This document shows positions 1 to 9,695 of a DNA stretch of 64,000 nt, piece by piece. The position numbers and the translations under genes were made by a program. The DNA is from OM182 bacterium MED-G28 (GTDB lineage Bacteria > Pseudomonadota > Gammaproteobacteria > Pseudomonadales > Pseudohongiellaceae): NCBI GenBank assembly GCA_002457215.1, contig NTJZ01000012.1, positions 1-64,000 of the forward strand. The letters are read 5' to 3'. Under the pieces are notes generated by a model that saw only the letters and a list, made by a program, of their open reading frames with translations, was not told the origin of the DNA and did not search any database. How positions within the stretch are numbered: the stretch's first letter is position 1; each line of letters begins with the position of its first letter.

Positions 1-313
1 TTAATAGCGAGCCTAGGACTGCTGCAAGCAGCAATGCCCGCCCAAGAACGGCTCTTACTTCCTTTTCATTCCCAGACCCTCTAGCTTGTGCAGCAAAACC
101 TGTGGTTCCCATTCGAAGAAAACCGAATCCCCAATAAACAAAGGAAAAGATTAGAGCCCCAAAAGCAATCGCTCCCAAATCCTCAGTTACCCCAAAATTA
201 CCAATGACAGCCGTGTCAACAAACCCCAGCAACGGCACTGATGCGTTAGCAAGAATAATGGGCCACGCTTTATCGAATAGGTGAGTGTAAGTCACCGAAT
301 AATCAGCTTTCAT
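1..313 (-). CDS. MATE family efflux transporter, DinF-like (N-terminal part, cut by window edge)
   Basis: Reading the minus strand from the ATG at 313 gives 104 codons open to the window edge. The product begins MKADYSVTYTHLFDKAWPII and contains the first two predicted membrane helices of a MATE exporter. The stretch FVDTAVIG in helix 1 and the LRMGTTGFAAQA segment after helix 2 are typical of the DinF branch, which exports cationic drugs or metabolites using an H+ or Na+ gradient in the inner membrane. The C-terminal roughly three quarters lies outside the window. It is divergent from the MacA-like adaptor gene at 472, with about 160 bp between the starts. The family is clear; the substrate cannot be inferred. 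Confidence 0.85.
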   Translation of the reverse strand, partial: MKADYSVTYTHLFDKAWPIILANASVPLLGFVDTAVIGNFGVTEDLGAIAFGALIFSFVYWGFGFLRMGTTGFAAQARGSGNEKEVRAVLGRALLLAAVLGSLL

Positions 314-471
314 TAATCAAGCGCCTAGTTTTGAACATCCCACCTCCCAATCTATATAGTTTCAGCTTATTTTCCTTTCGTCTAAACAAAAATATGATAG
401 TCTCCCCGCCGCTAGAACAGTGACTTTCTCCAGTTGACGCGAACCAAGTTCTGCTCTTAAGAAAAAGGAAT

Positions 472-1710
472 ATGAATATCAAAAAACTAATCGTTTTGCT
501 ATTTATAGGAGGAATGGCGGCAGCCCTTCCTTTTACAATACAGACTTTACAGACTTTTTTTGGGCCGGATACCATTGAGGTTGATGTTGATACAGTTTCG
601 CAACGGATTATTAGTCCCTCGATTTTGGCATCTGGCTTTTTGGCTCATGAAGAAGAAGTCATGCTCAGTTCAGAGGTAATCGGAAAAGTCGCTGAATTGA
701 TGATAGAAGAAGGCGATTCCGTAGAAATCGGTGATTTAGTTCTGCGTGTAGATGATAAAAACTTTTTGGCTGGCCTCGAACAGTCCGAGGCCGCAGTGAG
801 AATCAACACGATAGACATCGAGCGACAAGAAATTCGGATACAAAACCTAGAGCGCCAATATAAACGAAGCAAAAGTCTCTATGAAGAAGGTCTAATTGGC
901 GAACAAGAATATGAATCGTTACTTAATCAGCTCGATTTAGCCAAAATAGATTTTTTGTCTTCGAAGGAAAGCTTGACTCAAGCCGAAGCTCAACTCGATC
1001 AAGTACTGGACAATCTCTCAAAAACACAGATCATTTCCCCTATTGAAGGAGTAGTCACAAGCCTTGACATAAAGGTCGGAGAAACAGCAATAGCGAGCTC
1101 AACAAATATTCCTGGATCCTCGTTAATGACTATCGCCAATCCAGCCAGCATCTATACCGAGGTACTTGTAGACGAAGCGGACATTGCTAATATCGAAGTA
1201 GGACAAAGAGCAGAAATCGTTGCAATCGCATACCCGGACCAGCCTATGCAAGGAGTGGTTCGATTCATTGCGAACACCGCAAAGATTGCAACAGGAAGAA
1301 CTGGCTTAAGTTTCGTTGTAAAAATTGATATTACAGACCCAGGTAGCGTGACGCTTCGCCCAGGCATGTCCTGCCGGGCTGAAATATTCACCCAACAAGA
1401 ACAACGCGTAGCGGCAATTCCCGTCGAGGCCGTCATATTCGAAGAGGATCGAGCAGAACTTCGCAGCGAATATTTCATATTCGTTAATGATGACGGCATG
1501 GCAAGAAAGACCAAAGTCGAAGTTGGACTTTCCGATGACGAATATCAAGAACTAGTTAGTGACATAGACAATGATGTAGAGGTTATTGTTGGACCAAACA
1601 GAGAGCTTCGAAATTTAGTCGATGGGGACCTAATCAATGCTGCCTCACAACAACGACCAGATGATACTGGAAACAGTGTGATTTTCTCACGATTCGGCTT
1701 CGGCAATTAG
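472..1710 (+). CDS. HlyD/MacA-type periplasmic adaptor subunit
   Basis: This is the membrane-fusion protein of a tripartite exporter, linking an inner-membrane pump to an outer-membrane channel. A signal anchor spans residues 5-25. One half of the lipoyl domain is near 60-95. A long alternating charged coiled-coil hairpin covers about 100-180 and contains the heptad-rich part near LERQYKRSKSLYEEG. The second lipoyl half follows at TQIISPIEGVVTSLDIKVGE, then a beta-barrel and a membrane-proximal domain. At 412 aa it has normal family length. The ATPase and permease that follow (26 bp gap, then a 1-nt overlap) make it the adaptor of a MacAB-like ABC exporter. No TolC-like gene is in the window. 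The substrate is unknown; macrolides, lipopeptides or signalling molecules are options in this family. Confidence 0.9.
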   Translation: MNIKKLIVLLFIGGMAAALPFTIQTLQTFFGPDTIEVDVDTVSQRIISPSILASGFLAHEEEVMLSSEVIGKVAELMIEEGDSVEIGDLVLRVDDKNFLAGLEQSEAAVRINTIDIERQEIRIQNLERQYKRSKSLYEEGLIGEQEYESLLNQLDLAKIDFLSSKESLTQAEAQLDQVLDNLSKTQIISPIEGVVTSLDIKVGETAIASSTNIPGSSLMTIANPASIYTEVLVDEADIANIEVGQRAEIVAIAYPDQPMQGVVRFIANTAKIATGRTGLSFVVKIDITDPGSVTLRPGMSCRAEIFTQQEQRVAAIPVEAVIFEEDRAELRSEYFIFVNDDGMARKTKVEVGLSDDEYQELVSDIDNDVEVIVGPNRELRNLVDGDLINAASQQRPDDTGNSVIFSRFGFGN

Positions 1711-1735
1711 AGCTTCTGCATTAGTTAAAAGTCGT

Positions 1736-2443
1736 ATGTCACTCATTAACCTCACAAGTATCACCAAACATTATGAAATGGGCTCTCAAGTTGTAAAAGC
1801 CCTTGATGGCATCGATATCACTGTTAATAAAAATGACTATCTCGCCTTTATTGGCTCCTCCGGTTCTGGAAAGTCGACGATGCTAAATATCCTTGGCTGT
1901 CTCGATAAGCCAACTTCGGGCCAATATCATCTTAATGGCAAAAACGTTGAGATACTTGATCAAAATGAACTCTCGGAAATCCGAAACCTGGAAATTGGAT
2001 TTATATTTCAGAGCTTCAATTTACTACCCCGCGCAAATGCCCTTAATAACGTTATGCAACCATTGATATACAGAAGTATCGGGTTTCGTCAACGTAAAGA
2101 GATGGCAATGGACGCATTATCTAGAGTCGGACTTGGAGACAGAGTCGATCATCTGCCAAACCAATTGTCTGGCGGCCAACGACAGCGCGTTGCAATAGCA
2201 AGAGCTCTTGTGACCCATCCCTCTATTTTACTAGCTGATGAACCAACTGGAAATCTGGACTCCAAGACAACAGTGGAAATTATGCAGCTATTCGATGAAC
2301 TTCATAAAGAAGGGCACACTCTAATTGTCGTAACTCATGAAAATGAAATAGCTCAGCATTGTCATCGAATTGTAGAGATGAAAGATGGCAGGATATTCAA
2401 TGATAGCGCGACGGAAAAAGCCACTTTAGGGGTAGCTGTCTAA
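1736..2443 (+). CDS. ABC transporter ATP-binding protein, MacB/LolD type
   Basis: This cytoplasmic ATPase of 235 aa energises the permease encoded next to it. The Walker A motif GSSGSGKST is at residues 40-48, the signature LSGGQRQR near 143, Walker [12 protein letters not shown] near 165 and the H-loop THE near 200. All catalytic motifs are intact. In the MacB/LolD/FtsE class, ATP hydrolysis drives mechanotransmission to the periplasm rather than transport through the membrane domain. Its stop codon overlaps the permease start (TAATG at 2441-2445), so the two are translationally coupled. The ATPase and permease are separate polypeptides here, unlike E. coli MacB. Confidence 0.93.
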   Translation: MSLINLTSITKHYEMGSQVVKALDGIDITVNKNDYLAFIGSSGSGKSTMLNILGCLDKPTSGQYHLNGKNVEILDQNELSEIRNLEIGFIFQSFNLLPRANALNNVMQPLIYRSIGFRQRKEMAMDALSRVGLGDRVDHLPNQLSGGQRQRVAIARALVTHPSILLADEPTGNLDSKTTVEIMQLFDELHKEGHTLIVVTHENEIAQHCHRIVEMKDGRIFNDSATEKATLGVAV

Positions 2444-3669
2444 TGTTTTTTGCGTTTTTAGAAAGCTCCCGTTCAGCACTTGCGGCAATTTTTGCAAACC
2501 GGTTGCGTAGTTTTCTTACAACCCTAGGCATCATCATAGGTGTTGCAAGTGTTATTGCAGTTGTTTCCGTAACCGGAGGCATGAGTGCTTTTATAGGAGA
2601 TTCTTTCGCTTCGCTAGGAGCTAATAGCTTAACGATCCAGTCATACACTCCCTTTGAAGATCTAATGAAGGGAATCCGATCTCGTCTTACCCCAGCAGAT
2701 TTAGAATTAATCGAAAAACGCGGGGAAGGAATCGCATCAATTACTCCCATTCTTGCTGCGAATAGATCAAGCCAAATTAAATATGGTTCGCAAACCGCTT
2801 ATAGCGAAATCATGGGGACTACTTACACCTACCAGGACGTTTCGCAAACCTATACAGAAGTCGGCCGATTCCTTGCCCAATCTGATAACCAGACTCGGCG
2901 ACGCATCGCAGTAATAGGAGAAGACGTTAGAGAAAACCTCAACCTCCCTGAAAATCCAATTAATGAGTACGTCGAATTTAGCGGGGAGTGGTTCAAGATA
3001 GTCGGTTTGCTTGAGCCGATGGGTGATATTATGGGGCAGAGTCGCGATAATCTTGTACTCGTCCCGTATGCCACTATGGTTAGCATTCTGGGAAACCAAG
3101 CACGGACTGATATCGGCATACAACTCAGCCTCACCCCAACGGCTGAGCCAGACGCTGTAATTTCGCAATTAACAAACTTATTACGCAACGCACATGACTT
3201 AAGCAGCAATGAAGACGATGATTTTCGAATCCAAACTGCTGAACAGTTAATGGAACAATTCGATCAAATTCTCGGCACATTGACTATGGTCATTGGCGGT
3301 ATAGTCAGCATCTCATTACTAGTGGGTGGCATAGGCATTATGAATATAATGCTGGTTTCTGTTACAGAGCGCACACGGGAGATAGGGATCTGCAAAGCTA
3401 TAGGTGCAAAGAGTCATCATATTCTTATGCAATTTTTGATTGAAGCATTATTGCTTTCCCTTCTAGGCGGGCTAGTTGGATTGGCGACAGGCTATGGTCT
3501 GGGCATGGTCATAGCCAATAATATCCCAGATTTTCCTTCGGCAAGCGTCCCGCTTTGGGCAGCAGGTTTAGCTCTCGGCTTTTCGGCTTTCGTAGGAGTA
3601 TTATTCGGGATTCTACCAGCAGCAAAAGCAGCAAATCTTGACCCCATAGATGCACTTCGCTACGAATAG
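2443..3669 (+). CDS. ABC transporter permease, MacB/FtsX family
   Basis: This 408-aa inner-membrane protein has the MacB fold. One helix lies near residues 20-42 (LRSFLTTLGIIIGVASVIAV). A large periplasmic MacB-PCD domain covers about 45-280. Three C-terminal helices (about 285-310, 325-355, 370-400) make up the FtsX domain. The cytoplasmic coupling segment reads VTERTREIGICKAIGAK. It follows the ATPase with a 1-nt overlap and completes the adaptor-ATPase-permease set. No key element is missing. The exported substrate is unknown. Confidence 0.92.
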   Translation: MFFAFLESSRSALAAIFANRLRSFLTTLGIIIGVASVIAVVSVTGGMSAFIGDSFASLGANSLTIQSYTPFEDLMKGIRSRLTPADLELIEKRGEGIASITPILAANRSSQIKYGSQTAYSEIMGTTYTYQDVSQTYTEVGRFLAQSDNQTRRRIAVIGEDVRENLNLPENPINEYVEFSGEWFKIVGLLEPMGDIMGQSRDNLVLVPYATMVSILGNQARTDIGIQLSLTPTAEPDAVISQLTNLLRNAHDLSSNEDDDFRIQTAEQLMEQFDQILGTLTMVIGGIVSISLLVGGIGIMNIMLVSVTERTREIGICKAIGAKSHHILMQFLIEALLLSLLGGLVGLATGYGLGMVIANNIPDFPSASVPLWAAGLALGFSAFVGVLFGILPAAKAANLDPIDALRYE

Positions 3670-3802
3670 TTTTCGTTTACAGACTCCTCCCTCAGGAAAC
3701 ATCGGATTGATTTTTAATTGTTCCACAGTTACTGTGGTACTGCGCTTTACCATGTATTTAAAACTCAAACTTTCGTGCAAAACTGTGAGGGAGTGACAAA
3801 TA

Positions 3803-4390
3803 ATGAACCCCAAACTGTCCCGTCGACGATTTATTAAGGGCGTGATTTATTCAAGTGCGGCTGCATCTGCTGGAGCTGGCTACTACCTGGCAACTGCTCA
3901 GGTCAACTCCAATGCTGTTGTTGAACGGCTGCTCTCCTTACACATAAATGGACAAACCCGTTTGGTCGATGTAGCACCTACAGAAACTCTCGCCTTTACC
4001 CTCCGCAACAAATTGGGTCTGACCGGTTTAAAAGTCGCATGTAATCGCGGCGAATGCGGTGCTTGCACTGTCTTACTAGACAACATCTCAAACTACAGTT
4101 GCTCATTACTTACTCACACAATCAAACAGCGGGCTATTACTACAGTCGAAGGCTTACGCTCAGTTGATGGTCGCTTGAGTGCTGTTCAACAAGCATTTAT
4201 AGAAGAGCTAGCCCCTCAATGTGGTTTTTGCACACCTGGTCAAGTTATGGCAGCTACCGCTTTATTAAGAGCAAACTCCAACCCTAGTCGGGAAGAAGCC
4301 AGACAGGCTTTGGCGGGCAACCTTTGCCGTTGTGGTGCCTATGATCACTACTTAAATGGCGTAATGCGCGCCGCGGAGTTATTGTCATGA
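3803..4390 (+). CDS. Tat-exported (2Fe-2S) subunit of a xanthine-dehydrogenase-family molybdoenzyme
   Basis: This is the small iron-sulfur subunit, passing electrons from the molybdenum centre. The N-terminus has a twin-arginine signal (SRRRFIKG, residues 5-12) followed by a hydrophobic stretch, so the folded complex is expected in the periplasm. Residues of the plant-type [2Fe-2S] cluster are in CNRGECGAC (about 78-86) and a later Cys. The second, alpha-helical cluster uses CGFC and CRC near the C-terminus. The product is 195 aa, compared with about 150-170 for cytoplasmic relatives; the excess is the signal. The stop overlaps the large-subunit start by 4 nt (ATGA). No FAD subunit gene is present, as in isoquinoline-oxidoreductase-like (IorAB) or periplasmic aldehyde oxidase systems. 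Confidence 0.92.
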   Translation: MNPKLSRRRFIKGVIYSSAAASAGAGYYLATAQVNSNAVVERLLSLHINGQTRLVDVAPTETLAFTLRNKLGLTGLKVACNRGECGACTVLLDNISNYSCSLLTHTIKQRAITTVEGLRSVDGRLSAVQQAFIEELAPQCGFCTPGQVMAATALLRANSNPSREEARQALAGNLCRCGAYDHYLNGVMRAAELLS

Positions 4391-6822
4391 CGTTTATTCA
4401 TATTGGAAAAGATTTCGTTCCACCAGACGTTGAAGGCAAAGTAACCGGCGACGCAAAATACGTAGAGGATTTTAAACCTGAAGGCTTGGTATACGCACGC
4501 TTGCTTACCAGTCCTCTGCCTAGTGGTCGCGTCACTAGTATCGACGCTTCCGAGGCGCTTCGCATGGATGGTGTACTCGGCGTAATCACCGCCGATGACT
4601 TACCACCTTCCTCCGCACCGGATGATCCGGTCTTGGCTTCCGACGATGTAACTTATATCGGCCAACCAATTGTCGCTATTGCTGCGATTTCTGATGCGAT
4701 TGCAGAAAATGCAATTGATCAAATCAAAATAGAATTTGAACGCCGAAGCTTTGTTACAGATCCCTTAGAAAGCCTTGTTCAATTTGGACCCAACGCTTAT
4801 CCAGATGGTAACGTCTTAAGACAATCGAATTCTTTAGAAGATGAGAATGCGACAATTCGGGGCGGCATTGCCGAAATTAAGTGGCCGGCCACAGAAATTG
4901 AAAAATTTAGAAATGGTCAAGAACCGACCGGTGTCGATTTTGCCGATGGCTGGACTTACGGTGATTTAGATGCAGCTTTTTCTGAGAGCGCCGTTATTGT
5001 CGAAGAATCCTTCGTCACCGCTGGTACTCCGCACCACTGCATGGAGCCGCGCAGCAGCATGGCTTATTGGCAAAATGGAAAATGCTATTTCTATGCGTCG
5101 ACTCAGAGCCAAAGTGCAGTAGTTGAACCACTAGCAGATTTGCTGGGAATAGCTCCGGAAAACGTTTGCATGATTTCCGAAAATACTGGTGGCGGATTTG
5201 GCTCCAAAGGTCGTGTCTACCCCACTATGGCTATCACTGGAAAATTCTCACAATTATTAAATAGACCGGTGCAACTTCGCATTACCCGCGAAGAAGAATA
5301 TTACCTCGGTGTTGGTAGACCCGGCATGCAAGGCTGGGTAAAAACTGGTGTCCGCGCGGACGGAAGCGTAGCCGCAGTTGATGTAATTATTATCAGCGAT
5401 GGCGGACCGACTGGACGAAATAGTGCCTCTTCCTCAGCGCAACATCTCTCAGTCGTATACACTCCCAGCGCCATGCGCCTTCGCAATATTCCAGTGTTTA
5501 CAAATACCGCGCCAAGAGGCGCTCAGCGGGGGCCAGGCCAAAACGAGATGTCAGCCGCCATTGCACCCATAATGGACAAAGCCGCGCGCCAGTTAGGCAT
5601 GGATCGCGCACAATTTCGACGAGTGAATGCGCCTCATAGTGAATCACCTGTGTATGAAAACCAGGGCCCAATTACAAGTGCGTTCATGACAGAAGCAATT
5701 GATAAAGCCTCAGAGATGTTTAACTGGGCTGAACGTGAAGCTGCGCCGCGCCAAAAAAACGGCAGAAAAGTACGCGGCTTAGGAATTGGCTTGGGCTATC
5801 ACTCAGCTGGCGGTAATGGTTATGACGGCCTAGTCAGAATAACACCAGACGGTCGCATTCATTTGCATAGTGGCGTAGGTAATCTGGGAACATATTCTTA
5901 TGCTGGTACCGCACGAGCCGCAGCAGAAGTTCTCAAATGCCGCTGGGAAAGTTGTGAAATTGCTCGCGGCAGCACCGACAGCCATTTACCTCATGCCTCT
6001 ACACAGGGTGGATCAAATACCATTTTTACTCATACTCGGAGCAATTGGGTAGCCGCAGAAGATGCCGTGGTAAAACTTAAAGAAATTGCAGCAATCGAAT
6101 TTGGCGGCAATGTGGAAGACTACAGTATCGGGAACGAGCGTGTATTTAAAACTGAAGATGCAAACCAGGGATTCAGCTACGGCGAGGCAGCAGCAAAAGC
6201 TGTTGAGCTTGGCGGTCGCTTTAGTGGGGAAGAATATCCAGATGACATTCATCCTATTACTCAACGGGCCGTGCAAGGCATCGCCGGATCAGGTTTAGTG
6301 GGTGTTGCCAAAGACAATCTCCCCAAACGAGGTATCGCACCAGGCTTGATGATTAGTATGGCCGAAGTAGAAATTGATCTCGACACCGGAAAATATGAGG
6401 TAATTGATTATATTGGCATTGCTGATTGTGGAACGATAATTCATCCACAAGGTCTGGCGCAGCAAATTAATGGCGGTGCGGTGTGGGGATTTGGTATGGC
6501 AGGTAGTGAACGCCATGTTTATGATCCACAAAATGCCTTGCCGGCAAACATCGGGTTTTATCAAGCAAAGCTCCCTACAATTTTGGATGTACCGAGTAAC
6601 ATGGAAAGTGGAGCGGTCGACATTGCAGATCCATACAATCCTGCGGGCGGTCGTGGCGTAGGCGAACCATCCCAGGGAAGTGCAGTTGCGGCGGTTACTT
6701 CAGCCATCGCTGATGCATTGGGTCACTCATTCAATCGAGTTCCAATAACACCGGACATGATTGTTAATTTCGCCAATAACGACGAGCAGAGCTCAAGCCC
6801 ATTAGCAATAAATACTTTTTAA
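4387..6822 (+). CDS. Xanthine dehydrogenase family molybdopterin-binding subunit (aldehyde or N-heterocycle oxidase type)
   Basis: This 811-aa catalytic subunit would bind the molybdenum cofactor and hydroxylate an aldehyde or aromatic heterocycle. The N-terminal aldehyde-oxidase a/b hammerhead domain covers about 10-120. The cofactor loop GGGFGSKG is near 275. The C-terminal motif GGRGVGEPSQGS, about residues 756-767, carries the Glu that acts as catalytic base in this family. There is no signal peptide of its own, so it probably hitchhikes through Tat with the small subunit translated just before it (4-nt overlap). No maturation factor (XdhC/CoxF) or cytochrome c partner is adjacent. The substrate cannot be deduced from sequence. 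Confidence 0.92.
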   Translation: MTFIHIGKDFVPPDVEGKVTGDAKYVEDFKPEGLVYARLLTSPLPSGRVTSIDASEALRMDGVLGVITADDLPPSSAPDDPVLASDDVTYIGQPIVAIAAISDAIAENAIDQIKIEFERRSFVTDPLESLVQFGPNAYPDGNVLRQSNSLEDENATIRGGIAEIKWPATEIEKFRNGQEPTGVDFADGWTYGDLDAAFSESAVIVEESFVTAGTPHHCMEPRSSMAYWQNGKCYFYASTQSQSAVVEPLADLLGIAPENVCMISENTGGGFGSKGRVYPTMAITGKFSQLLNRPVQLRITREEEYYLGVGRPGMQGWVKTGVRADGSVAAVDVIIISDGGPTGRNSASSSAQHLSVVYTPSAMRLRNIPVFTNTAPRGAQRGPGQNEMSAAIAPIMDKAARQLGMDRAQFRRVNAPHSESPVYENQGPITSAFMTEAIDKASEMFNWAEREAAPRQKNGRKVRGLGIGLGYHSAGGNGYDGLVRITPDGRIHLHSGVGNLGTYSYAGTARAAAEVLKCRWESCEIARGSTDSHLPHASTQGGSNTIFTHTRSNWVAAEDAVVKLKEIAAIEFGGNVEDYSIGNERVFKTEDANQGFSYGEAAAKAVELGGRFSGEEYPDDIHPITQRAVQGIAGSGLVGVAKDNLPKRGIAPGLMISMAEVEIDLDTGKYEVIDYIGIADCGTIIHPQGLAQQINGGAVWGFGMAGSERHVYDPQNALPANIGFYQAKLPTILDVPSNMESGAVDIADPYNPAGGRGVGEPSQGSAVAAVTSAIADALGHSFNRVPITPDMIVNFANNDEQSSSPLAINTF

Positions 6823-7030
6823 GGGATATCACTCCAAAGTAGCTAAAAAAAGATCAATATAGTTAACCCTTTTTCGGCGAGTCCCTATGCACAACTAGTC
6901 AGCTGATACTAATATGTTTTTAGTCTAGGCACTTCATCTATAACTAATTTTAAAAAGTGTCTCTATAAACAGGTTTACTAGGCAGCCAAAACAGTTCAAT
7001 AATGGCTTACTACTAACCAGGAGACGAATT

Positions 7031-7483
7031 GTGGATTTTGCCCTTCTATATTGGCACTGGATTGTATTTGGCATCGGCTTGATGCTTTTGGAAATCTTTC
7101 TAGGCTCATTTTTTATTTTGTGGTTTGGTGCAGCTGCCATCGTCGTGGGTATACTCATGGTACCTCTACCAGCTATGTCTGTTATTGCCCAAGTACTAAT
7201 CTGGGCAATCTCATCGACCGCATTTGCATTCGCATGGTTTAAACTGATCAAACCTTTAAATACCGATAAGACCAAAGCAGGTTTGTCGAGAGAATCCTTG
7301 TTAGGAGAAATTGGTCAGGTATTGCGCGTGCCCAATGGCGAACAAAGAGGAAAGGTAAGATTTCCCGCGCCAGTATTGGGTTCAGATGAATGGCTAATAA
7401 TTTCACAAGAGGATTTAGATATTGGCGACAGGGTCAGTGTTATTGATTTATCTGGAAATGCACTAATCGTCAAAAAAGCCTAA
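7031..7483 (+). CDS. NfeD family membrane protein
   Basis: This 150-aa protein has two to three membrane helices in the first 75 residues and a C-terminal OB-fold domain (about 85-150). That is the short NfeD layout, like E. coli YbbK/QmcA-partner proteins. It starts with GTG, supported by CAGGAGA seven bases upstream. The next gene is an SPFH/stomatin-like protein 32 bp downstream, the classical NfeD-SPFH operon. Partners of this type organise membrane microdomains or regulate membrane proteases. No NfeD serine-protease domain is present. Confidence 0.9.
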   Translation: MDFALLYWHWIVFGIGLMLLEIFLGSFFILWFGAAAIVVGILMVPLPAMSVIAQVLIWAISSTAFAFAWFKLIKPLNTDKTKAGLSRESLLGEIGQVLRVPNGEQRGKVRFPAPVLGSDEWLIISQEDLDIGDRVSVIDLSGNALIVKKA

Positions 7484-7515
7484 TTAATTCTGGCGTTACT
7501 TAAAGGGGTACTGCA

Positions 7516-8391
7516 ATGTCAATGTATCAATTAATAAATGATAATCAAGAAATGATATTGGTAATAGCTGCGTTCATACTTATATTCGTTACCGTAGCAA
7601 AGGGAGTGCGCCAAGTCCCTCAAGGATTTAAATGGGTGGTACAGAGACTTGGTAAATATAATTCCACACTCAACCCAGGCCTTAACTTCATAATACCTTA
7701 TATTGATGTAGTAGAATTTAAAGTTACTACCAAAGACATAGTCCTTGACATCCCTTCGCAAGAAGTAATCACCAAAGACAACGCTGTTTTAATTACCAAC
7801 GCCGTTGCCTACATTAATATCGTTTCACCTGAAAAGGCAGTATACGGTGTAGAAGATTATGTGATAGCGATACAAACTTTAGTTCAGACTTCTCTGCGCT
7901 CAATTGTTGGAGAAATGACTCTTGACGATGCACTATCGTCAAGAGATCACATTAAAGCAAAACTAAAAGCGGCCATTTCGGATGATATATCTGACTGGGG
8001 GATCACGCTAAAAACCGTTGAAATTCAAGATATTAACCCCTCAAGCACGATGCAAGAGGCTATGGAAGAACAAGCTGCCGCGGAGCGTGGGCGTCGTGCT
8101 ACTGTCACCAGAGCCGATGGCGACAAACAAGCAGCTATATTGCAAGCTGAGGGCGAATTAGAAGCTTCAAAGCGTGAAGCCGAAGCCCAGGTTATTTTAG
8201 CTGAAGCAAGTAAACGAGCCATTACCAAAGTTACCGAAGCGATTGGAGAAAAGGAAATGCCAGTAGTTTATTTGCTCGGCGAAAAATATATTTCATCATT
8301 ACAAAATCTTTCAGAATCCGACAATACTAAATTTGTTGTCTTTCCGGCTGACATTCCTGCAGCGATACAAGGAATGATGGGAAAGAAATAA
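7516..8391 (+). CDS. SPFH/band 7 (stomatin-like, QmcA type) membrane protein
   Basis: This 291-aa protein has one N-terminal membrane helix (about 13-32). A band-7/SPFH domain begins at VPQGFKWVVQRLGKYNSTLN and runs to about 195. It is followed by an Ala/Glu-rich coiled-coil (about 190-245, EEQAAAERGRRATVTRADGD region) and a hydrophobic C-terminal part. Such proteins oligomerise into cage-like membrane assemblies that surround proteases such as FtsH, or other membrane complexes. AAAGGGG lies about ten bases before the ATG. It follows the NfeD gene in an apparent two-gene operon. Confidence 0.92.
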   Translation: MSMYQLINDNQEMILVIAAFILIFVTVAKGVRQVPQGFKWVVQRLGKYNSTLNPGLNFIIPYIDVVEFKVTTKDIVLDIPSQEVITKDNAVLITNAVAYINIVSPEKAVYGVEDYVIAIQTLVQTSLRSIVGEMTLDDALSSRDHIKAKLKAAISDDISDWGITLKTVEIQDINPSSTMQEAMEEQAAAERGRRATVTRADGDKQAAILQAEGELEASKREAEAQVILAEASKRAITKVTEAIGEKEMPVVYLLGEKYISSLQNLSESDNTKFVVFPADIPAAIQGMMGKK

Positions 8392-8462
8392 ATTTCACAA
8401 AGAATTAAAGGTGGCTAATGTCCCTTTATTTTCTGCGTTTTTATTTGATCGTTATCTTCTTA

Positions 8463-8912
8463 TTAATTCCCCACTGGTGATGCCAGCAAATACTTCTTAG
8501 TCACAACAAAGCGACAAATAAAATAAAGCACCAGCCCAGTTGGCCCTGCTATAAAAGTGAAGACTAAACAGGGAATCACCAACCAGTGGGAGATTTCCTG
8601 CCTTTGTGCATCCCTTACCTCCCAAGCACCGACAAATAGATCAAAAGCCAAATAATGAATCCATGCTGCCGTCAAAATATAGGAATTACTAAAAGCAATC
8701 ATCAGTGATTGAGTTGACCCAAGACCACCACCTTCAGGAAAATTCCCTAACTGCGAAGCAAACAAGCCTACATAAACAAGACCTAGCACAAAGGGAGTAA
8801 TTACGGCCGAAATCAAAGCCAAAGTCCATTTCCACTTTGGAAATATGATTAGTAATACCCAACCTGGCAGCACAGCATAATTACAAACAGAGAAAATTAG
8901 ATCAGCAGACAT
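8463..8912 (-). CDS. ABA4-like family membrane protein (DUF4281)
   Basis: This 149-aa integral membrane protein has about four predicted helices. The conserved pattern SNSYILTAAWIHYLAFDLF, followed by a charged loop (VGAWEVRDAQRQEISHW) and a P-x-x-V-F-T-F-I-AGPTG-L helix, matches the ABA4-like family. The plant member is required for neoxanthin formation; bacterial members have no assigned reaction that I know. An AGGAGA ribosome site precedes the ATG. No carotenoid gene is nearby, so a pigment role here would be speculation. It is convergent with the SPFH gene. Confidence 0.85.
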   Translation of the reverse strand: MSADLIFSVCNYAVLPGWVLLIIFPKWKWTLALISAVITPFVLGLVYVGLFASQLGNFPEGGGLGSTQSLMIAFSNSYILTAAWIHYLAFDLFVGAWEVRDAQRQEISHWLVIPCLVFTFIAGPTGLVLYFICRFVVTKKYLLASPVGN

Positions 8913-9695
8913 TTTTGATTCTCCTAGCAGATAGATTCTTTAAAAGCAGCACACTCTATTAGTAGTTTTCGAGCAGACTGCAACCAAAATTAGCACGCCC
9001 CCAAAACAGAATATTTTCCTACCAAGCCCTCTTTCAGAAAACAAATTAATGACAATCTTTTAACTAGGCGACCACCTCTGATGGATTATTCCAAGAGGTT
9101 TATCAGAAGTTCTAGCGCCACATATCAAGACTCTATCAGCGGAAGCTTATTTAGTGACAAATAGATGGCCAACACACGAGTATTGGTAATGCCTGTCAGC
9201 TAAAGGAGTTTTAGCACAAAAATAAGAAAAGAAAATCATGTAAGGCCCTTCATCGCCGATCTTTTCTTTAAATATACATAAGCTCACTGCCGATCTCTTT
9301 AAAATAACTGACATACATGAAGTCGCGCCTACCTCAGCAGTTCTTTTTTAATTTATCTAAGCGACTTAGAGACTAAAAATCACCTCCCATGCTTATCAGC
9401 CAATTTTTAATCAAATTCACTATTAAGTGGCATTGCATCTGCGGCGATACTAATATTTGTGTCGTTGTAGGTTAAGTGACACTAAAGCATTGTAATACTG
9501 TAAAAGCAGCTACACAGTGAATAAACTTAGCTAGAATTGCCACCTAAAAGCTGAGGTAGTTTTTCCGACAATTTGATGGGGCAGGATACCTAGAATTGAA
9601 GTCGAGATAATTTTGGGGAAAGCAGCTAGTTACTGATTTATGCGCATTCTCAGAGGTCTGCTCGTAGGTTACACTTAGCCCATGGAAATACCTCT
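8913..9695. other. 783-bp intergenic region without a convincing gene
   Basis: I see no credible reading frame, tRNA-like T-arm or rRNA here. The stretch is AT-rich with many stops in all frames. A short imperfect direct repeat is visible near 9254 and 9288: both copies share GCCGATCT followed within a few bases by CTTTAAA. The region should hold the promoter of the small membrane protein at 9696 and that of the divergent ABA4-like gene. A structured RNA cannot be excluded by eye. Confidence 0.5.

Noticed and set aside
303-575. 90-codon minus-strand frame over the adaptor gene start
   Set aside because: It is the shadow of the adaptor gene and its promoter; the real minus-strand gene here is the MATE exporter in another frame.
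8913-9695. Search for a tRNA (including tRNA-Sec) in the long spacer
   Set aside because: No T-arm-like GGTTCRA sequence or acceptor pairing was seen by eye.
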